From Aphrophora alni (lineage: Eukaryota; Arthropoda; Insecta; Hemiptera; Aphrophoridae), in NCBI GenBank assembly GCA_963513935.1, contig OY740765.1:119045362-119109361 (forward strand): a DNA stretch of 64,000 nt. The letters are read 5' to 3'. The notes beneath the pieces were generated by a model. That model was not told the DNA's origin, ran no database searches, and saw only the letters and a program-made list of their open reading frames with translations. The position numbers and the translations under genes are program-made. Positions 45,441-56,149 of this stretch are shown piece after piece (the first letter of the stretch is position 1; every line of letters begins with the position of its first letter).

Positions 45441-45785
45441 AAAAAAAAAATCATATAGTGGAAAAACATAATAAAAACTTTCCGTGCCGTACAGTAAGAT
45501 GAGTGCTAAAACAATAGAATTTCTGTTCGTTCATGCCAAGACCTGAAACATTATTTCTATAACAAATAGTGAAATTAGAATGAATGAAAAAATGTTTTTT
45601 TTTAAACCAAGACAATAATTAACATAAAAATAATAACAAATTACCCAACTGAACACCTGAAGATTAATTATTTAGGCAAAGTGAATAAATTCAAGACCTA
45701 GATTGTATGAATTAATTATATTATACTCGCATCATATGAGCAATGATCATTAGACAAATCTACTCGTTTGGTACGTAACAATCTG
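45441..45785. other. Unassigned AT-rich sequence
   Basis: No feature is recognised. Confidence 0.4.
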
Positions 45786-45898
45786 AGTCTCGCCTTATAA
45801 ATAAAAGAAGAAACAATAAGATAAGACCCCTATAACCTTCGAACACTCTAATAGTGTCAGGGTCGGAAAAGAACAATAGTTGGTCAAGACATGAAGTG
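45786..45898 (-). repeat. Dispersed repeat B, inner half, reverse
   Basis: CTCGCCTTATAAATAAAAGA, CCCCTATAACCTTCGAACAC, TAATAGTGTCAGGGTCGGAA, AACAATAGTTGGTCAAGACA. It is truncated at the outer side. Confidence 0.65.
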
Positions 45899-46184
45899 TA
45901 GGCTTGTGTGTGATGGTTTTATCTGATCATATTTATATTTAATTTTAGTTTTTACTGCTCAGGCTTAGTATTTAGGTTCCACTTCTTAGGTTGTAAATGT
46001 AGTTGTAATTTCCAACATGGTAGGCTTGTTGATGTTTTTCACTTTTACACTCTAGATTTAGCACATAATAACGAGAGTTGATTTGAACTCCATGTATTAG
46101 TTTTTATAAACACAAATGAAGGGAAATTTCCAATTAAACCATATTAATAATATGAACAATCCATCATTATCAAATAACTTGAAA

Positions 46185-46310
46185 CCAGAAAAAAGATACC
46201 GGAATGAAAGATGAGAGAGATCTATCTCACGACTACACGAAGAAAGATGTAGTTACAGCTAAGATTCCTTGGGATTGCCATGCCCGTGCTCACTATAGTG
46301 AACCCCTGAG
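46185..46310 (-). repeat. Dispersed repeat B, outer half, reverse
   Basis: It includes GAATGAAAGATGAGAGAGAT, AAAGATGTAGTTACAGCTAA and TTGGGATTGCCATGCCCGTG. It finishes with the outer terminus CTCACTATAGTGAACCCCTG, a good example of the palindromic ACTATAGT end. Confidence 0.7.
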
Positions 46311-46736
46311 AAAATAAACAAACATAATTAACATAAATTTCTCAATTACCTCATGTAACATCAAGCCTTTAGGAGATATCCTGCTAGCCGCAAACAATCC
46401 TCACTGTTCTAATAATTGCAATATATTTCTTCCAGTTATTTTTGATAAATTAATCCTTGTCCATTTCCCTGAATAGGGCATCTGCCGAAAAAATGGTAAA
46501 CAACTTCATTAAGATTATTAAAAAACTATAAAAACTGTTTAAGAAATATATTGGACGTGAATATTCCGATAATAAATTTATTAGATTATTGAAATTCTAT
46601 ACTTTTGAAGCACTAAAATTGACAAATATTATTAAGCTCGGTTCAAAATAATTATAAAAGCTCAGTAAAATGTTTAACCAGTATTTAATTTATTTTATTA
46701 AAATGACATGTATATTTTTGTTTCTTTTAATTTTAG
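46311..46736. other. Unassigned AT-rich sequence
   Basis: No feature is recognised until the pyrimidine-rich stretch TTTTTGTTTCTTTTAATTTTAG that precedes the possible exon at 46737. Confidence 0.4.
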
Positions 46737-46850
46737 TTTGTAACAAGAACGAAGACGGCTGCTAATCTTCAAAACTTATGGCTGATTTTTACTTCCGCTT
46801 ACTTCCCACACGATCTAGCTGACAATCTACCACCCACCAAATTCAAGAAG
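46737..46850 (+). other. Possible orphan exon, product unrecognised
   Basis: A strong acceptor-like tract (TTTGTTTCTTTTAATTTTAG) is followed by a frame open to 46916 that reads VTRTKTAANLQNLWLIFTSA and then YFPHDLADNLPPTKFKK. AAG|GTGGTA at 46850 is a donor-like site; otherwise the frame runs on to a stop at 46914. The composition (Trp, Pro, His and charged residues) is more protein-like than the A/T-run frames around it. I do not recognise the domain, and no neighbouring exon is evident, so it could be the remnant of a gene fragment carried by a repeat. Treat it as a lead only. Confidence 0.25.
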
Positions 46851-46874
46851 GTGGTAGAGCCAATGGGTGTTCTA

Positions 46875-47324
46875 AAAAATTACCAGAATATTAAGATTTT
46901 TATTTTCCATCTTTAACTGTGTTATTTCTCAGTCTACAGTACAAATAATAATAACTGTAGTGTTATTACACTTTTTCCTTAGGTATAGTTTAAATTTCAT
47001 CTCAGTTTGACTTTGAAAAATAAGAAAGTCTAGAGATAGCTTGATACATTTCAGTGTCTGTAACTCTTAAGCGATTGGAGATATAGGATAATAACAAAGA
47101 ATAAAAAGTCTTAAAATAATACCTTATCTCTAAAATCGCCGTAAAGTTATTCCTATTAGAGAACTACAAACTGGCCACCATATTGGAACAATAGTTTATG
47201 GTATACAAAATGTAATACTTCTACTTTTAAATCAAAAAGTCCTTCGGCGTTGCCTTTTAAAGTTTCTTTGTAACTTTTGAACTTCTCGTATAAATCAGCA
47301 TTCACACCTGTTTCAATCACCCTG
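46875..47324 (+). mobile_element. Foldback element, right half (AAGGTGATTGAAACAGG family)
   Basis: It ends CACACCTGTTTCAATCACCCTG next to TA, the inverse of the left end at 12310. Inner landmarks GAGATATAGGATAATAACAA, CTAAAATCGCC and GGCCACCATATTGGAA match the right arm of 12310-13174. The left arm is missing. Its inner edge abuts the possible exon at 46737. Confidence 0.6.
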
Positions 47325-47394
47325 TATAACGAAGTATAATCAAAAATAAATTGAAGAACACATGAGGTACTTGTATGAACAATGTATAATGAAT

Positions 47395-47635
47395 TTTGTT
47401 ATTGATTATAATCGCTTGATGAAACCCAGCCCTTACAATGTAATACAAGCAGATCCTCTAAATTTAATGATAAAAGTTGGTTTTTAGACGTTGCAGGAAA
47501 TGTTAAATTGTATTGTTAGATCAAGGAGTCTTTATCCAGTAGGGTAACTTTTCTTAAAACAGAGGTTTTATGAACCTCGTAACTGCGTGTGTCACTACAT
47601 TCTTGATGTTGGCTAACCCTTAAACGAGTCTCGTA
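47395..47635 (-). repeat. Dispersed repeat A, 3' part, reverse
   Basis: ACAAGCAGATCCTCTAAATT, GCAGGAAATGTTAAATTGTA, TCCAGTAGGGTAACTTTTCT, ATGAACCTCGTAACTGCGTG and GATGTTGGCTAACCCTTAAA. It is separated from the rest of a repeat A copy by repeat E. Confidence 0.65.
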
Positions 47636-48045
47636 GACGAGTCAATATTAAAAAGTCTAAGAAAACTAACTGCTTTTTGGAAATTTGCCTCCATTTGAAA
47701 TTTATCTAATGACTTTTCTGAGTAATAAGTTTGTCTAATTATTTGTAAATCTGAGCTTAAATACCAAATTAAAAAATATAATAAAACTATTAACTTTTGA
47801 ATATAGGCAGAAAGTTTGAAATTAATATAACAATTTTTCTGGTTAGAAAGTTTTTCCAATTGTTCGCAAATAAAATAAAGACGACAAACAAACGATAAGA
47901 CGAGATGGCAACATGACAAATGTTTACAGCGAAATGGAGCTGAGTTAATGTCTTTATCAGCAGTAGTTACGACATCATATCTTCGCCTGCCTGCTGCTAA
48001 CTTCAGGCTACACTTGCTACACGGACTGTAAGTTTGTTTAAAACA
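47636..48045 (-). repeat. Dispersed repeat E, - copy, embedded in repeat A
   Basis: It is the inverted counterpart of 22735-23060 (GTCTTTATCAGCAGTAGTTA; GATAAGACGAGATGGCAACA; AGTTTTTCCAATTGTTCG), extended by about 100 bp. A 145-codon minus frame (47620-48057) crosses it. It contains CxxCF and CSKC pairs (MCNNCFKQTYSPCSKCSLK), but the frame mixes repeat A sequence with repeat E. The aligned part is read in another register in the other copy, so I judge it non-coding. Confidence 0.65.
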
Positions 48046-48350
48046 GTTGTTACACAAGCTCTCTGAACCTCATAATTGTGTATATCACTACTTGCTTGAC
48101 GTTGGCTTGATCCTAACGTGCCACATAGATGTGTGAATATTAAAAAACTTCCACTCGCTACTCTTGCGATTGTTAAGCTTGAAGAATCTATACGAATAAC
48201 ACATCTTCTTGGAAGGTCATAGTTGAAGTTACAATTTCGAAAATAAAATCGCTATTTATCACCTTAGAGGTGTGGGGTTGATACCATTACTGGAGAATTG
48301 AAATCTTCATATTTGTATCTAATTCAGTGTGTTATAAGTTAAATAACACA
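48046..48350 (-). repeat. Dispersed repeat A, central part, reverse
   Basis: TCTGAACCTCATAATTGTGT, GCTTGACGTTGGCTTGATCC, TCCACTCGCTACTCTTGCGA, TCGCTATTTATCACCTTAGA, GTGTTATAAGTTAAATAACA. It directly adjoins an (AT)n tract. Confidence 0.65.

Positions 48351-48352
<2 letters not shown>

Positions 48353-48422
<70 letters not shown>
48353..48422. repeat. (AT)n microsatellite
   Basis: About 70 bases of uninterrupted AT dinucleotide at the boundary of a reverse repeat A copy. Confidence 0.97.
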
Positions 48423-48428
<6 letters not shown>

Positions 48429-48654
48429 TTTAGATGACAATAACTACAAACGGACTGCAAAGTCTAAATAATTTTTTTCGATATCCAGAAGGGATGAAGC
48501 GTGAAAATCCCTTCAAAAATCGGAGGTTAAAATGTTTTGCGATTATCAAACTTTCCCTACACTTCGTAGTAAAGGGTAAATAATATTGGGTAAATAATAA
48601 GCTATTTGTTGCGTAGCATCGGTTTTAAGGACTGTATAATAAAACTGCATAAAA

Positions 48655-48825
48655 ACAAGCAATGATCATAAAATAAACCCCCCGAATAAACTAATAATGT
48701 TAGGGTGAGAAGAGAACAAGAGTTGACCTGGTAGGAAAAATGAATGGGAAGGATCTAAACCTAAGAAAGTTGTAGATCCAGCTTGGTTATGCCACACCCA
48801 CACTCACCAGGGATTGTATAATGAA
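48655..48825 (-). repeat. Dispersed repeat B, reverse copy
   Basis: AAACCCCCCGAATAAACTAA, TAATGTTAGGGTGAGAAGAG, TCTAAACCTAAGAAAGTTGT, AGATCCAGCTTGGTTATGCC, CACACCCACACTCACCAGGG. The frame overlapping it on the minus strand (48761-48958) is spurious. Confidence 0.65.
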
Positions 48826-49039
48826 GTGTAAGTAATGATATAATTATAGAATCAAGTATATTCAATGGAATAATATTACATAATGTACGTTGTATTAGAA
48901 ATGCAAATAAACATTCCTTGACAGCACGTCTAGTCCAGCCACTCAAACTCGAGTGCAAACATCAACACTCGACAAGGTTCTGAGTATTTGTTGAGTTTAT
49001 ATTTTGTTATCTATTTTGAATTTACTTCTTGACTTCTAT

Positions 49040-49275
49040 ACAGGGCGTTTCCTATTTCTCCTTAGAAACTACAGGGTGTTATTCCTTGGATAAAAAGAAG
49101 TCAAAAACATAATACAACCGCGATCTATCTCGTTTCGAGTGATTTTACACAAATTTGTTTTTAAACAGTTTTACAGAGTTGATCTAAATTTGGGTGCATT
49201 GTTGCTATTGTTACTTTTAGTATGTTAATATTAATTATTGTAACCCAAATTATTTCAATAGGGAGCTTTTAAATT
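49040..49275 (+). mobile_element. Foldback left arm, same family as 30364-32319
   Basis: ATACAGGGCGTTTCCTATTT, TCTCCTTAGAAACTACAGGG, then TTATTCCTTGGATAAAAAGA and AGTCAAAAACATAATACAAC, which match 30400-30445 almost base for base. TTGTAACCCAAATTATTTCA follows. The right arm is not found. Confidence 0.65.
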
Positions 49276-49598
49276 GAAATAAGTCAAAAATTAGCCATTT
49301 TATGACAGATCCATAGTTGCTTTCATTTTTATTATTGAGTGAATAATAAACCATATTTGGAATTTATCGTCCAGCTGTGAATCTTCTAGATCAAACCGCT
49401 GGCCTCAGAAAAATGTAATTCCTTAAATGACTTAAGTACCCAGTACGAAGAGGTTTTAATAAAATTTCATCCCTACGGAGTATTAAACGATAAAATGTGT
49501 TTTCATCCATGCGTTACTATGTCAGTTCCTATGAGATATGGACTTTTATTTAAAATTATAACAAATAAAATTGCATAAAAATATAATCTATAAAGAAA
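49276..49598. other. Unassigned AT-rich sequence
   Basis: No feature is recognised. Confidence 0.4.
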
Positions 49599-49599
49599 T

Positions 49600-50171
49600 A
49601 CAGAAAGTCCCGAATAAGGTGATCTGGCTATTCATTTTCGAATTATATACATGAAAACATGTGCATTAACATATAGTCAAATTCCGCCTCATTATCCGCT
49701 TATCCGCCATTTTGTCCTATTACAAAAAAAAACATTATACCTTCAGAAATAAATAATTTATTTAGTTCTCATTAGTTATAAACATTTTATTAATTACATT
49801 TTTTAAGTGTACTAAAAACAATTTTTTTTTTTAATTTTCAAAATAGCAGGTGTTTACAATTTTTTTTAAAGTTAACTGTTTTGGAGATATTCGACGTTAA
49901 AATATTTAAAAAACGACCATTTTGAAAATTATAAATATAAAGTCTTTGTGTTTGGTATACTTGTAAAACGTCACATAAAAAATGCTTATTCAAAAACTGA
50001 ACTGAATATTTTATCTATTTCTGGAGTTATAATGTTTATTTGTAAAAGAACAAAATTTCTACTAGACGGATATTGAAGCGGAATTCGACTATAATATGTT
50101 ATTTAAAATGTTTTGTTCGTTTTGATGTATATATACGAAATGAATAACCAGTTCACCTTTTTCGGAGCATT
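49600..50171. mobile_element. Foldback element of the CAGGGTGTCCCGAAAAAGG family
   Basis: Left end ATACAGAAAGTCCCGAATAA; right end GTTCACCTTTTTCGGAGCAT. Inverted pairs: TAGTCAAATTCCGCCTCATT against GAAGCGGAATTCGACTATAA, and TTTTGTCCTATTACAAAAA against TTTGTAAAAGAACAAAATTT. It is a sister of the elements at 10974 and 21820. Non-coding. Confidence 0.7.
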
Positions 50172-50694
50172 TTGAATCTTCTTTTGAAACCAAATAGTGG
50201 TTTTTGGTTTTGTTTAAACAACCTTGCGAAACTTTATCCAATATTAAAATTTTTACATTAACTCCTGTAGACTCTGTATCAAAAATAAATGAGCTAGCAA
50301 TTTCAAAATATACTCTAACATTTCTAAACTCAAAAGTTTACTGTTAACAACAAACAAATCGAAATGCAAAGTTTGTATACTAGGACATATTTTTCTGTAA
50401 TGTAAGGAGAATCATCACATTAAAGTATTGTTCAGTATAATAACAGTGTACAAACTTTATCATTCGCCCTCTCCTAAAACGTAATAAAATCAAACTAAAA
50501 TAATTGTTACTAAAAATGAATCCCTAGTTGAACAAAAAGTGAACCGTTGTGCTTTGCTCGAAACATGAATGACATGCTCAACTTAAAGGTGGTCAAAGTT
50601 ATTTTTGTTAATTATTCCTGAACAGTACATTAAATGTTTTAATTGCACTTTGCACTCTGGTAAGAGACATTTAATCTTCACATTTTTCAACCCT
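50172..50694. other. Unassigned AT-rich sequence
   Basis: No gene. GTTAATTATTCCTGAACAGT near 50607 marks a small D fragment. Confidence 0.4.
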
Positions 50695-50945
50695 CAGTGG
50701 CACACTTCAGTGAGTACGGGCTTGGCAATTCTGAGGAGAGCTGACTAGATCTACGCCTTTTTTCATGTAATCTTGGATTAGATCCCTCTCTTTCATCTTT
50801 CCTATCCAGCCTCTCTTGACCAACTCTTGTTCTTTTCCGACCCTGACGGTATTAGAGTATTCGAGGGTTAGGAGTCTTTATCCTATCTTCTTTTCTTCTT
50901 TTTTGTATAAGACAATGACCAACGAACGAGTGTTGTTTCGCATTT
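50695..50945 (+). repeat. Dispersed repeat B, full-length copy
   Basis: The best preserved copy: CAGTGAGTACGGGCTTGGCA, TTTTTCATGTAATCTTGGAT, TAGATCCCTCTCTTTCATCT, CTCTTGACCAACTCTTGTTC, TTTTCCGACCCTGACGGTAT, TAGAGTATTCGAGGGTTAGG, GTATAAGACAATGACCAACG. It is a good reference sequence for the family. Confidence 0.8.
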
Positions 50946-51305
50946 AAACAACCATTTAGAAATGTTCTCATTTAACTAAAATTTTAACAATTGCTAGCCG
51001 ATTTTAAGAAATAATGTACGGTATTTGAAATTCCCCATAACCAATTCTTTAAATTATTTATTATTATAGGTTAGGTAATGTCCAGGGACACGCTCCACCT
51101 TCCCTTTCCCCCTCGGTACAATTCTTATAAATCCGAATTTTTACAAATCATATAACAATAACATATAACATATAAGCCCAGGTTGGGTCTGCGCTCTAGT
51201 AGCCCTACGGTGAGAACTGTCATATAAATTTGTCATGCATTATAATACACGTACAAACGTTGAGTGGTTGCTCTCTACCCGGCGCGCGTAGAGTAACTTA
51301 CGGAC
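50946..51305. other. Unassigned; GC-richer insert between B copies
   Basis: 51060-51300 has C-rich and GGCGCGCG-containing stretches (CACCTTCCCTTTCCCCCTCG; CTACCCGGCGCGCGTAGAG, itself a palindrome core). I do not recognise it. Confidence 0.35.
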
Positions 51306-51475
51306 CATCAGGTTCTTAAAGAAGAAGGGTTGGTCAAGAGATACCTGATAGGAAAAATGAAGGAGAAGGAGCTAACACAATGCTACATGAAATAAGGTCT
51401 AGATCCAGCTTTGTTCCCTTGGTATTGCTAAGCCTTTACTCACTGAAGTCAGCTCCTAAATGGTAAGATCAGTAA
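51306..51475 (-). repeat. Dispersed repeat B, outer half, reverse
   Basis: AGAAGGGTTGGTCAAGAGAT, ACCTGATAGGAAAAATGAAG, AGCTAACACAATGCTACATG, AGGTCTAGATCCAGCTTTGT, TTGCTAAGCCTTTACTCACT. Confidence 0.7.
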
Positions 51476-52280
51476 CAAACGAAATTCTAGTTTTTTTTTG
51501 CGATAGCCAAAATTGCCCTAAACTTCGTGTAATAACTAAGTAAAAATTGTCAATTAAAATACATATGCCAAGTCACTCTACACATTGTTATGCGTGTAAA
51601 TTAAAAGCCTACTATTATGTTTAATTAAAAAATTTGAAAGTTTATGTGCGATTGAATGAAGATATAATGAATCATAATCAGCAGAACTTAAGACATTGTG
51701 TGTGGACAAAAAAATGCCGTTTTTACAGTTACGCTATTGAGGAACAGGTTATAGACTCTTAAAATTTCTTCTGACACGGTTTCGCCGAGTTGAGGTTCAT
51801 TTTTATATCTCTTTAATGATTCCGAGACAACCAGACATTCCTTGGGATAAATCTAACCTAAACATGCAAACTATTGTACACAATAAAACCGAAGATTTCA
51901 TAATGAAATTTACAAAACTTCAATTTGCGATTACATAAAAATTACATTTTACCCCTAACGTTATAGCAATTTTATGCAACATTACAATCTTCACCCAATG
52001 CTGCCCAAACCTATATTCTAAGATGCCAAATACAAAGGTAAAAAGGTTACATAAGCTTTCTCACTCACTCATCGATAAAATTAAATAAAATCGAACGAAA
52101 AATTGAAAGTTACTAATAATGTTAATTGTTTAGTTGTCAATCAAAAACTAAAAACAATCATGGACACAGTTTTTGAAAGTATTAAAAATATTTTAACCTG
52201 GGCTTAAACTTGCTTTGCTTCTGCCATAAATACGTCTTCAGCGTAAAACGTATTATCTAGTTTTTAAGACAGCCGTCAAG
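51476..52280. other. Unassigned AT-rich sequence
   Basis: No gene or recognised repeat is visible. Confidence 0.4.
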
Positions 52281-52284
52281 ATAT

Positions 52285-52450
52285 TTTCTTTCTTTTTTTG
52301 CAATTATTCCTGAACCATAGTTTATTTTTAATTTCGATTTTGCTCACCGGTTTGTATTATTATTGTTCACATTTCACTAAAATTTGAACTAAATCGGTAC
52401 AGTTGATTTTGAGAAATTACATATCCCTAAAAATGGCAAGTAGAAATTCC
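52285..52450 (+). repeat. Dispersed repeat D, 5' part
   Basis: TGCAATTATTCCTGAACCAT, TTCACATTTCACTAAAATTT, GAACTAAATCGGTACAGTTG, ATTTTGAGAAATTACATATC. This matches 41565-41625. Confidence 0.45.
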
Positions 52451-52511
52451 CAGAACAGCATGCGGTTTTGTTCCTTTTGTAATAGTTTTTCTTTAAAACA
52501 CTAAAAATAGC

Positions 52512-53012
52512 AGTGTTATCGTAGACCCAACTTATTGTATTTAATTTTTATCAGAATAGTCCATAGAATTCATTTACGTAATGAAAAAAAGTTCATAAAT
52601 TAAAAAAATTAGAATTAGTAGGCCTATGTCAGAATGAAAAAGATGCGATATATGAAGCCAAAATCTCAAAATCTGCCTATGTATAAATTAAAACAATATT
52701 TTTTTAAGATATACGAAAGTTTAGAATTCATATGTGAATAATATTTGGTTAAAAAAAAAAAAATTAAAAGGTACATTTTGTAAAATCAATTTATAAAAAA
52801 AAAAATTGAAAAATAGGTAAAAGTTAGGGTTATTTTAAAAAAAGTACCGAAGATAATAATACTATCTAAAACCCAACTTATATATTTTTTTTCTCAGAAC
52901 ACAATCCATCTAGGTAATGAAGAAAATGTTTGAAATTCGAATTTTCGAATTAGTATGTCATGGAAAAAAAAAAGTGCAATAACTGAAGCCAAAACGCCAC
53001 AAAAATGAATGT
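52512..53012 (+). repeat. Diverged direct duplication (about 165 bp units, about 330 bp apart)
   Basis: The segment from ACCCAACTTATTGTATTTAA (about 52526) through GATATATGAAGCCAAAAT is repeated, diverged, from ACCCAACTTATATATTTTTT (about 52871) through AATAACTGAAGCCAAAAC. In between lie A-runs. Neither unit is coding. Confidence 0.55.
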
Positions 53013-53335
53013 TCCATATAACATATATATATATTAGTATTACAGTATATCTCATCAAAGGATTTGAAAACTAACTGACTTCCGATTGTATTAAATGTAA
53101 GAGGTTCCAGTTATGTTCCTGAAATTAAAGTATTTTATACTATAAATTATAGTGTAGGGAGGTCGTGTCGAGACAACACCGTAACGGAATCGAGTCGACT
53201 AGAGGGTGACACATGTGTCGACTTTCACCACTTCATGTTAATAGTAAGTTATTGAACACAATACAGCCTCTTGTGTTTTTATCCAAACTCGTCCGGAGTG
53301 TAAATATTATTTTATAGAAATCTAGTTTTTAATGG
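53013..53335. other. Unassigned; one GC-richer patch
   Basis: GGTCGTGTCGAGACAACACC and CGAGTCGACTAGAGGGTGAC (53161-53206) stand out from the AT-rich background, but I cannot assign them. Confidence 0.35.
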
Positions 53336-53339
53336 CAGC

Positions 53340-53890
53340 TGTTAAGAAACAATTTCGTTTTCCGCCAATTATTCGTGAACTATAATTTCAATTTTTAATT
53401 GTAATTTAACACACAGATTTAAGTCATTATTAGTCACAATTCACCCAAATATAAACGAAATAGATAGGGCATAATTTCAGAAATAAGATCTTTTTTAAAG
53501 ATATCAGAGACGCTTTGTATGTGTTTTTACCGATAAGCGACAACCAAAATAAACATTATATTTGGGAAAGAGTGAGGAAAGTTTGTGTTGTTATAAACTA
53601 AATTCGCATTCTAAAAACAATTGATCAAAACAATGGAGAAAAATCACAAATTGATTCATTTCTTTTGTAACGGCCATACTCCTAATTTTTGAGTTATCAA
53701 AAAAATAAGACATATAAAAATATATATATATATCAAAAATATGCCCTTTTACCAAGTTGTATCGAAGTCAGTTAACTTTTATTATACTACAGACGACAGA
53801 TGACAGTGAAAACCCCGAAAACTTTTCTCCACTAAAATAATTTCTAAAACTGATGTTTCTCCGAAAAACCTATAGATTTTTTGCAACATA
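53340..53890 (+). repeat. Dispersed repeat D, diverged long copy
   Basis: CCAATTATTCGTGAACTATA, CACAATTCACCCAAATATAA, CCAAGTTGTATCGAAGTCAG and CCACTAAAATAATTTCTAAA follow the order seen at 41560-41975, with much divergence. Confidence 0.4.
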
Positions 53891-53934
53891 ACATAACTTT
53901 CTCTATCATTATGTAAGAAAACGTAGGATGTAAG

Positions 53935-54620
53935 TTACGGTAAGTTTGTATGTAATCGTTTAAAATGTCGACCTATGTTTATTAACTGATCTTCAAGTTT
54001 CATGGACTTAGGAACGTAATAGTAAGTACGAGAGCGGCCACACAAATTAAGATATGAACATAAAATTAAGTATATATAGGGCTATGGTGCGCCCATATTC
54101 AGAAATTCTAATTGAAAATTCCGGCCATTGTAAACAGTTTTTTTATTCACATTTCGTGCGTACATGAAATTAGATAAAAGCTGCATAATTAAATTCCGCA
54201 TATAATGGTAACAACCCCATATCTCTATAGTGACAAACAGCGAAGTTATTGTTAAAAATATAATTTCAAACCTTATTTGTCAAGAAAATGTGATATTCGT
54301 ATAGATATGAAATCCAGTAGGACCAATACACAGACACGAGGGTAGAGTGGAGACTCCCTCATGTATGTACAGCTTTGACGATTGATTGGGCCAAAATACT
54401 GACAAAAGTGAAGCAAATGAAAACTTTATTATATATATATATATACTCATCTACGAGACCCGTTAGGGCCTATCGAATGTCAAGAAAGTAGTATTATACA
54501 CAATTACAAGTGTCAGAAAACCTGTGTAACAACTTTTTAAACAAACTTACCCCACTGGATAAGGCTCCGTGATCTACCACTACAATTTGACATTTCCTAC
54601 GAAGCTCAACTTCTTCTTTA
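53935..54620 (+). repeat. Dispersed repeat A, first of two adjacent sense copies
   Basis: AAATGTCGACCTATGTTTAT, CTTCAAGTTTCATGGACTTA, GGGCTATGGTGCGCCCATAT, TATCTCTATAGTGACAAACA, CAGACACGAGGGTAGAGTGG, CTACGAGACCCGTTAGGGCC, ACTTACCCCACTGGATAAGG. An AT run lies at 54430-54445. Confidence 0.65.
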
Positions 54621-54624
54621 AAGA

Positions 54625-54710
54625 CAAAAACATTCATCATAGCCTTTAAAAAAGAAGAAACGAACAAAGTAAAAACTTCTAACCCACGAATTCTCTAATT
54701 GCGTCAGATT
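54625..54710 (-). repeat. Dispersed repeat B, inner scrap between two A copies
   Basis: ACATTCATCATAGCCTTTAA, CTTCTAACCCACGAATTCTC, TAATTGCGTCAGATTTTC. It separates the two copies of repeat A. Confidence 0.5.
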
Positions 54711-54719
54711 TTCATTAAA

Positions 54720-55320
54720 AAGCCCTACTAATATCAGAAAAATCAAATTGAAATTGAAAATGTCAAAAAGACGACCATTTTAAAAAAGTTGTTCATATCT
54801 AGTGTATTATTAAACTTATAACAGACTTATAACAGTGTATTATTAAACTTATAGTGCATCTAATGGTACAAATACCTACGATGAAAAATAGCGAAGTCAT
54901 TGTACCTCCCAAGAAAATGTGATATTCGTATAGTTACCAGATCCGGCGGGATCAAGTCACCGACGCGAACATTTCATATTATGGAAATTCTTTTTATATA
55001 CGTACAGCTTCGAGGACCGCTAGGGCGGAGACACTGACACGAGAGAAGCGAGTGGAGACTTTTTAATATATACATATCTTCGAGGACTGTTAGGGTCTAT
55101 CAAAATTCAAGATAGTAGTTAGTTACACAATTACGAGTGTCAAAGAACTTGTGTAACAACTGTTTTAAGCAAATTTACACTACTGATTTACCCATTGATT
55201 TACCTATACAAATGTTTCATTTCCCACAGGGTCCAAGAAAGTTATGAGCTTTACATTTAGATTATCTGTTTGTATTACATTGTGTGAAAATGATGGGTAA
55301 GTAATATGATGACCACATTA
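54720..55320 (+). repeat. Dispersed repeat A, second adjacent sense copy with an internal duplication
   Basis: TACGATGAAAAATAGCGAAG, GTCACCGACGCGAACATTTC, GCTTCGAGGACCGCTAGGGC, GACACGAGAGAAGCGAGTGG, CTTCGAGGACTGTTAGGGTC, CATTTAGATTATCTGTTTGT. The CGACACGAG...CTTCGAGGAC...TTAGGG module occurs twice, so the element carries an internal tandem subunit of about 100 bp. Confidence 0.65.
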
Positions 55321-55609
55321 ACTAGTTTTTTTTTAACTTGATTAGTGTCTTTTTGCGCGTGCGAAGTACAATGCACGAAGCTTACAACGTGTTTTGACTA
55401 ATAATTAACTTTCAGTTTTGTGTTTTACAACCAGACATGGCAAGAATTTCATGTTTTGATAGGTTTTATAGTCCAGAACGTGTTGTGGCTTTTTTTAAAC
55501 GACCACAATGAGAAATTTCGCTTTCAAAATGAACGACGTAGAAAGCGTTTAGATTATTTGCTTTCAACGTTGAAACTAATATATAAAACATGTATAACCC
55601 GCTGGTTCT
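55321..55609. other. Unassigned
   Basis: A 78-codon frame (55420-55656) reads partly FQNERRRKRLDYLLSTLKL but has no recognisable domain, runs into repeat B, and lacks any gene context. Confidence 0.35.
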
Positions 55610-55845
55610 CACTCATAATGAGTACGAGAGCGGCAATCCTAAGGCAACATAACTGAATCTACAACTTATTTCATATAGTCTTGGAATAGATCCCTCTCTT
55701 TTGTCTTTCTTTCAGGTTACTCGTGATCAACTTTTGTTCTCTTCCGAGCCTGACGTTATTAGAGTATTCGAGGGCAAGGAGTCTTTATTTTATCTTCTTT
55801 TTTACTATAAGGAGATGATTATGAAAATGGTTTTTCATATTCAAG
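55610..55845 (+). repeat. Dispersed repeat B, full-length copy
   Basis: CACTCATAATGAGTACGAGA, TTATTTCATATAGTCTTGGA, ATAGATCCCTCTCTTTTGTC, TCAACTTTTGTTCTCTTCCG, GACGTTATTAGAGTATTCGA, ATAAGGAGATGATTATGAAA. Confidence 0.7.
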
Positions 55846-56149
55846 CAACAGGGGAAAAATAAATATTTAGGTGTTGCCGCAGTGGAAAGTTTTGAACATT
55901 AAACTGTAGTGGCTTAATCAAACTCGGAGTTACTGTTTTTAAAAAATCAGAGCTTATGATCGCACGTATATACAGAGATTTAGGTTTCGATACTGCCGAG
56001 TGGATGAAGACTTGAGTTTAAGGATGCGGTAGTCCATGCAGCCGTTTTCAAACTTACCATTTTCTTACAGAAATTTAAAGATAATAATTTATTCATAAGA
56101 ATCCAAAAACATAATTTTTTTTTAGAAAACACATATTTAAGCTCACAAA

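Noticed and set aside
47620..48057. 145-codon minus-strand frame with CxxC pairs, possible zinc-binding protein
   Set aside because: It spans a junction between repeat A and repeat E, and the homologous DNA at 22735-23060 is read in a different register.
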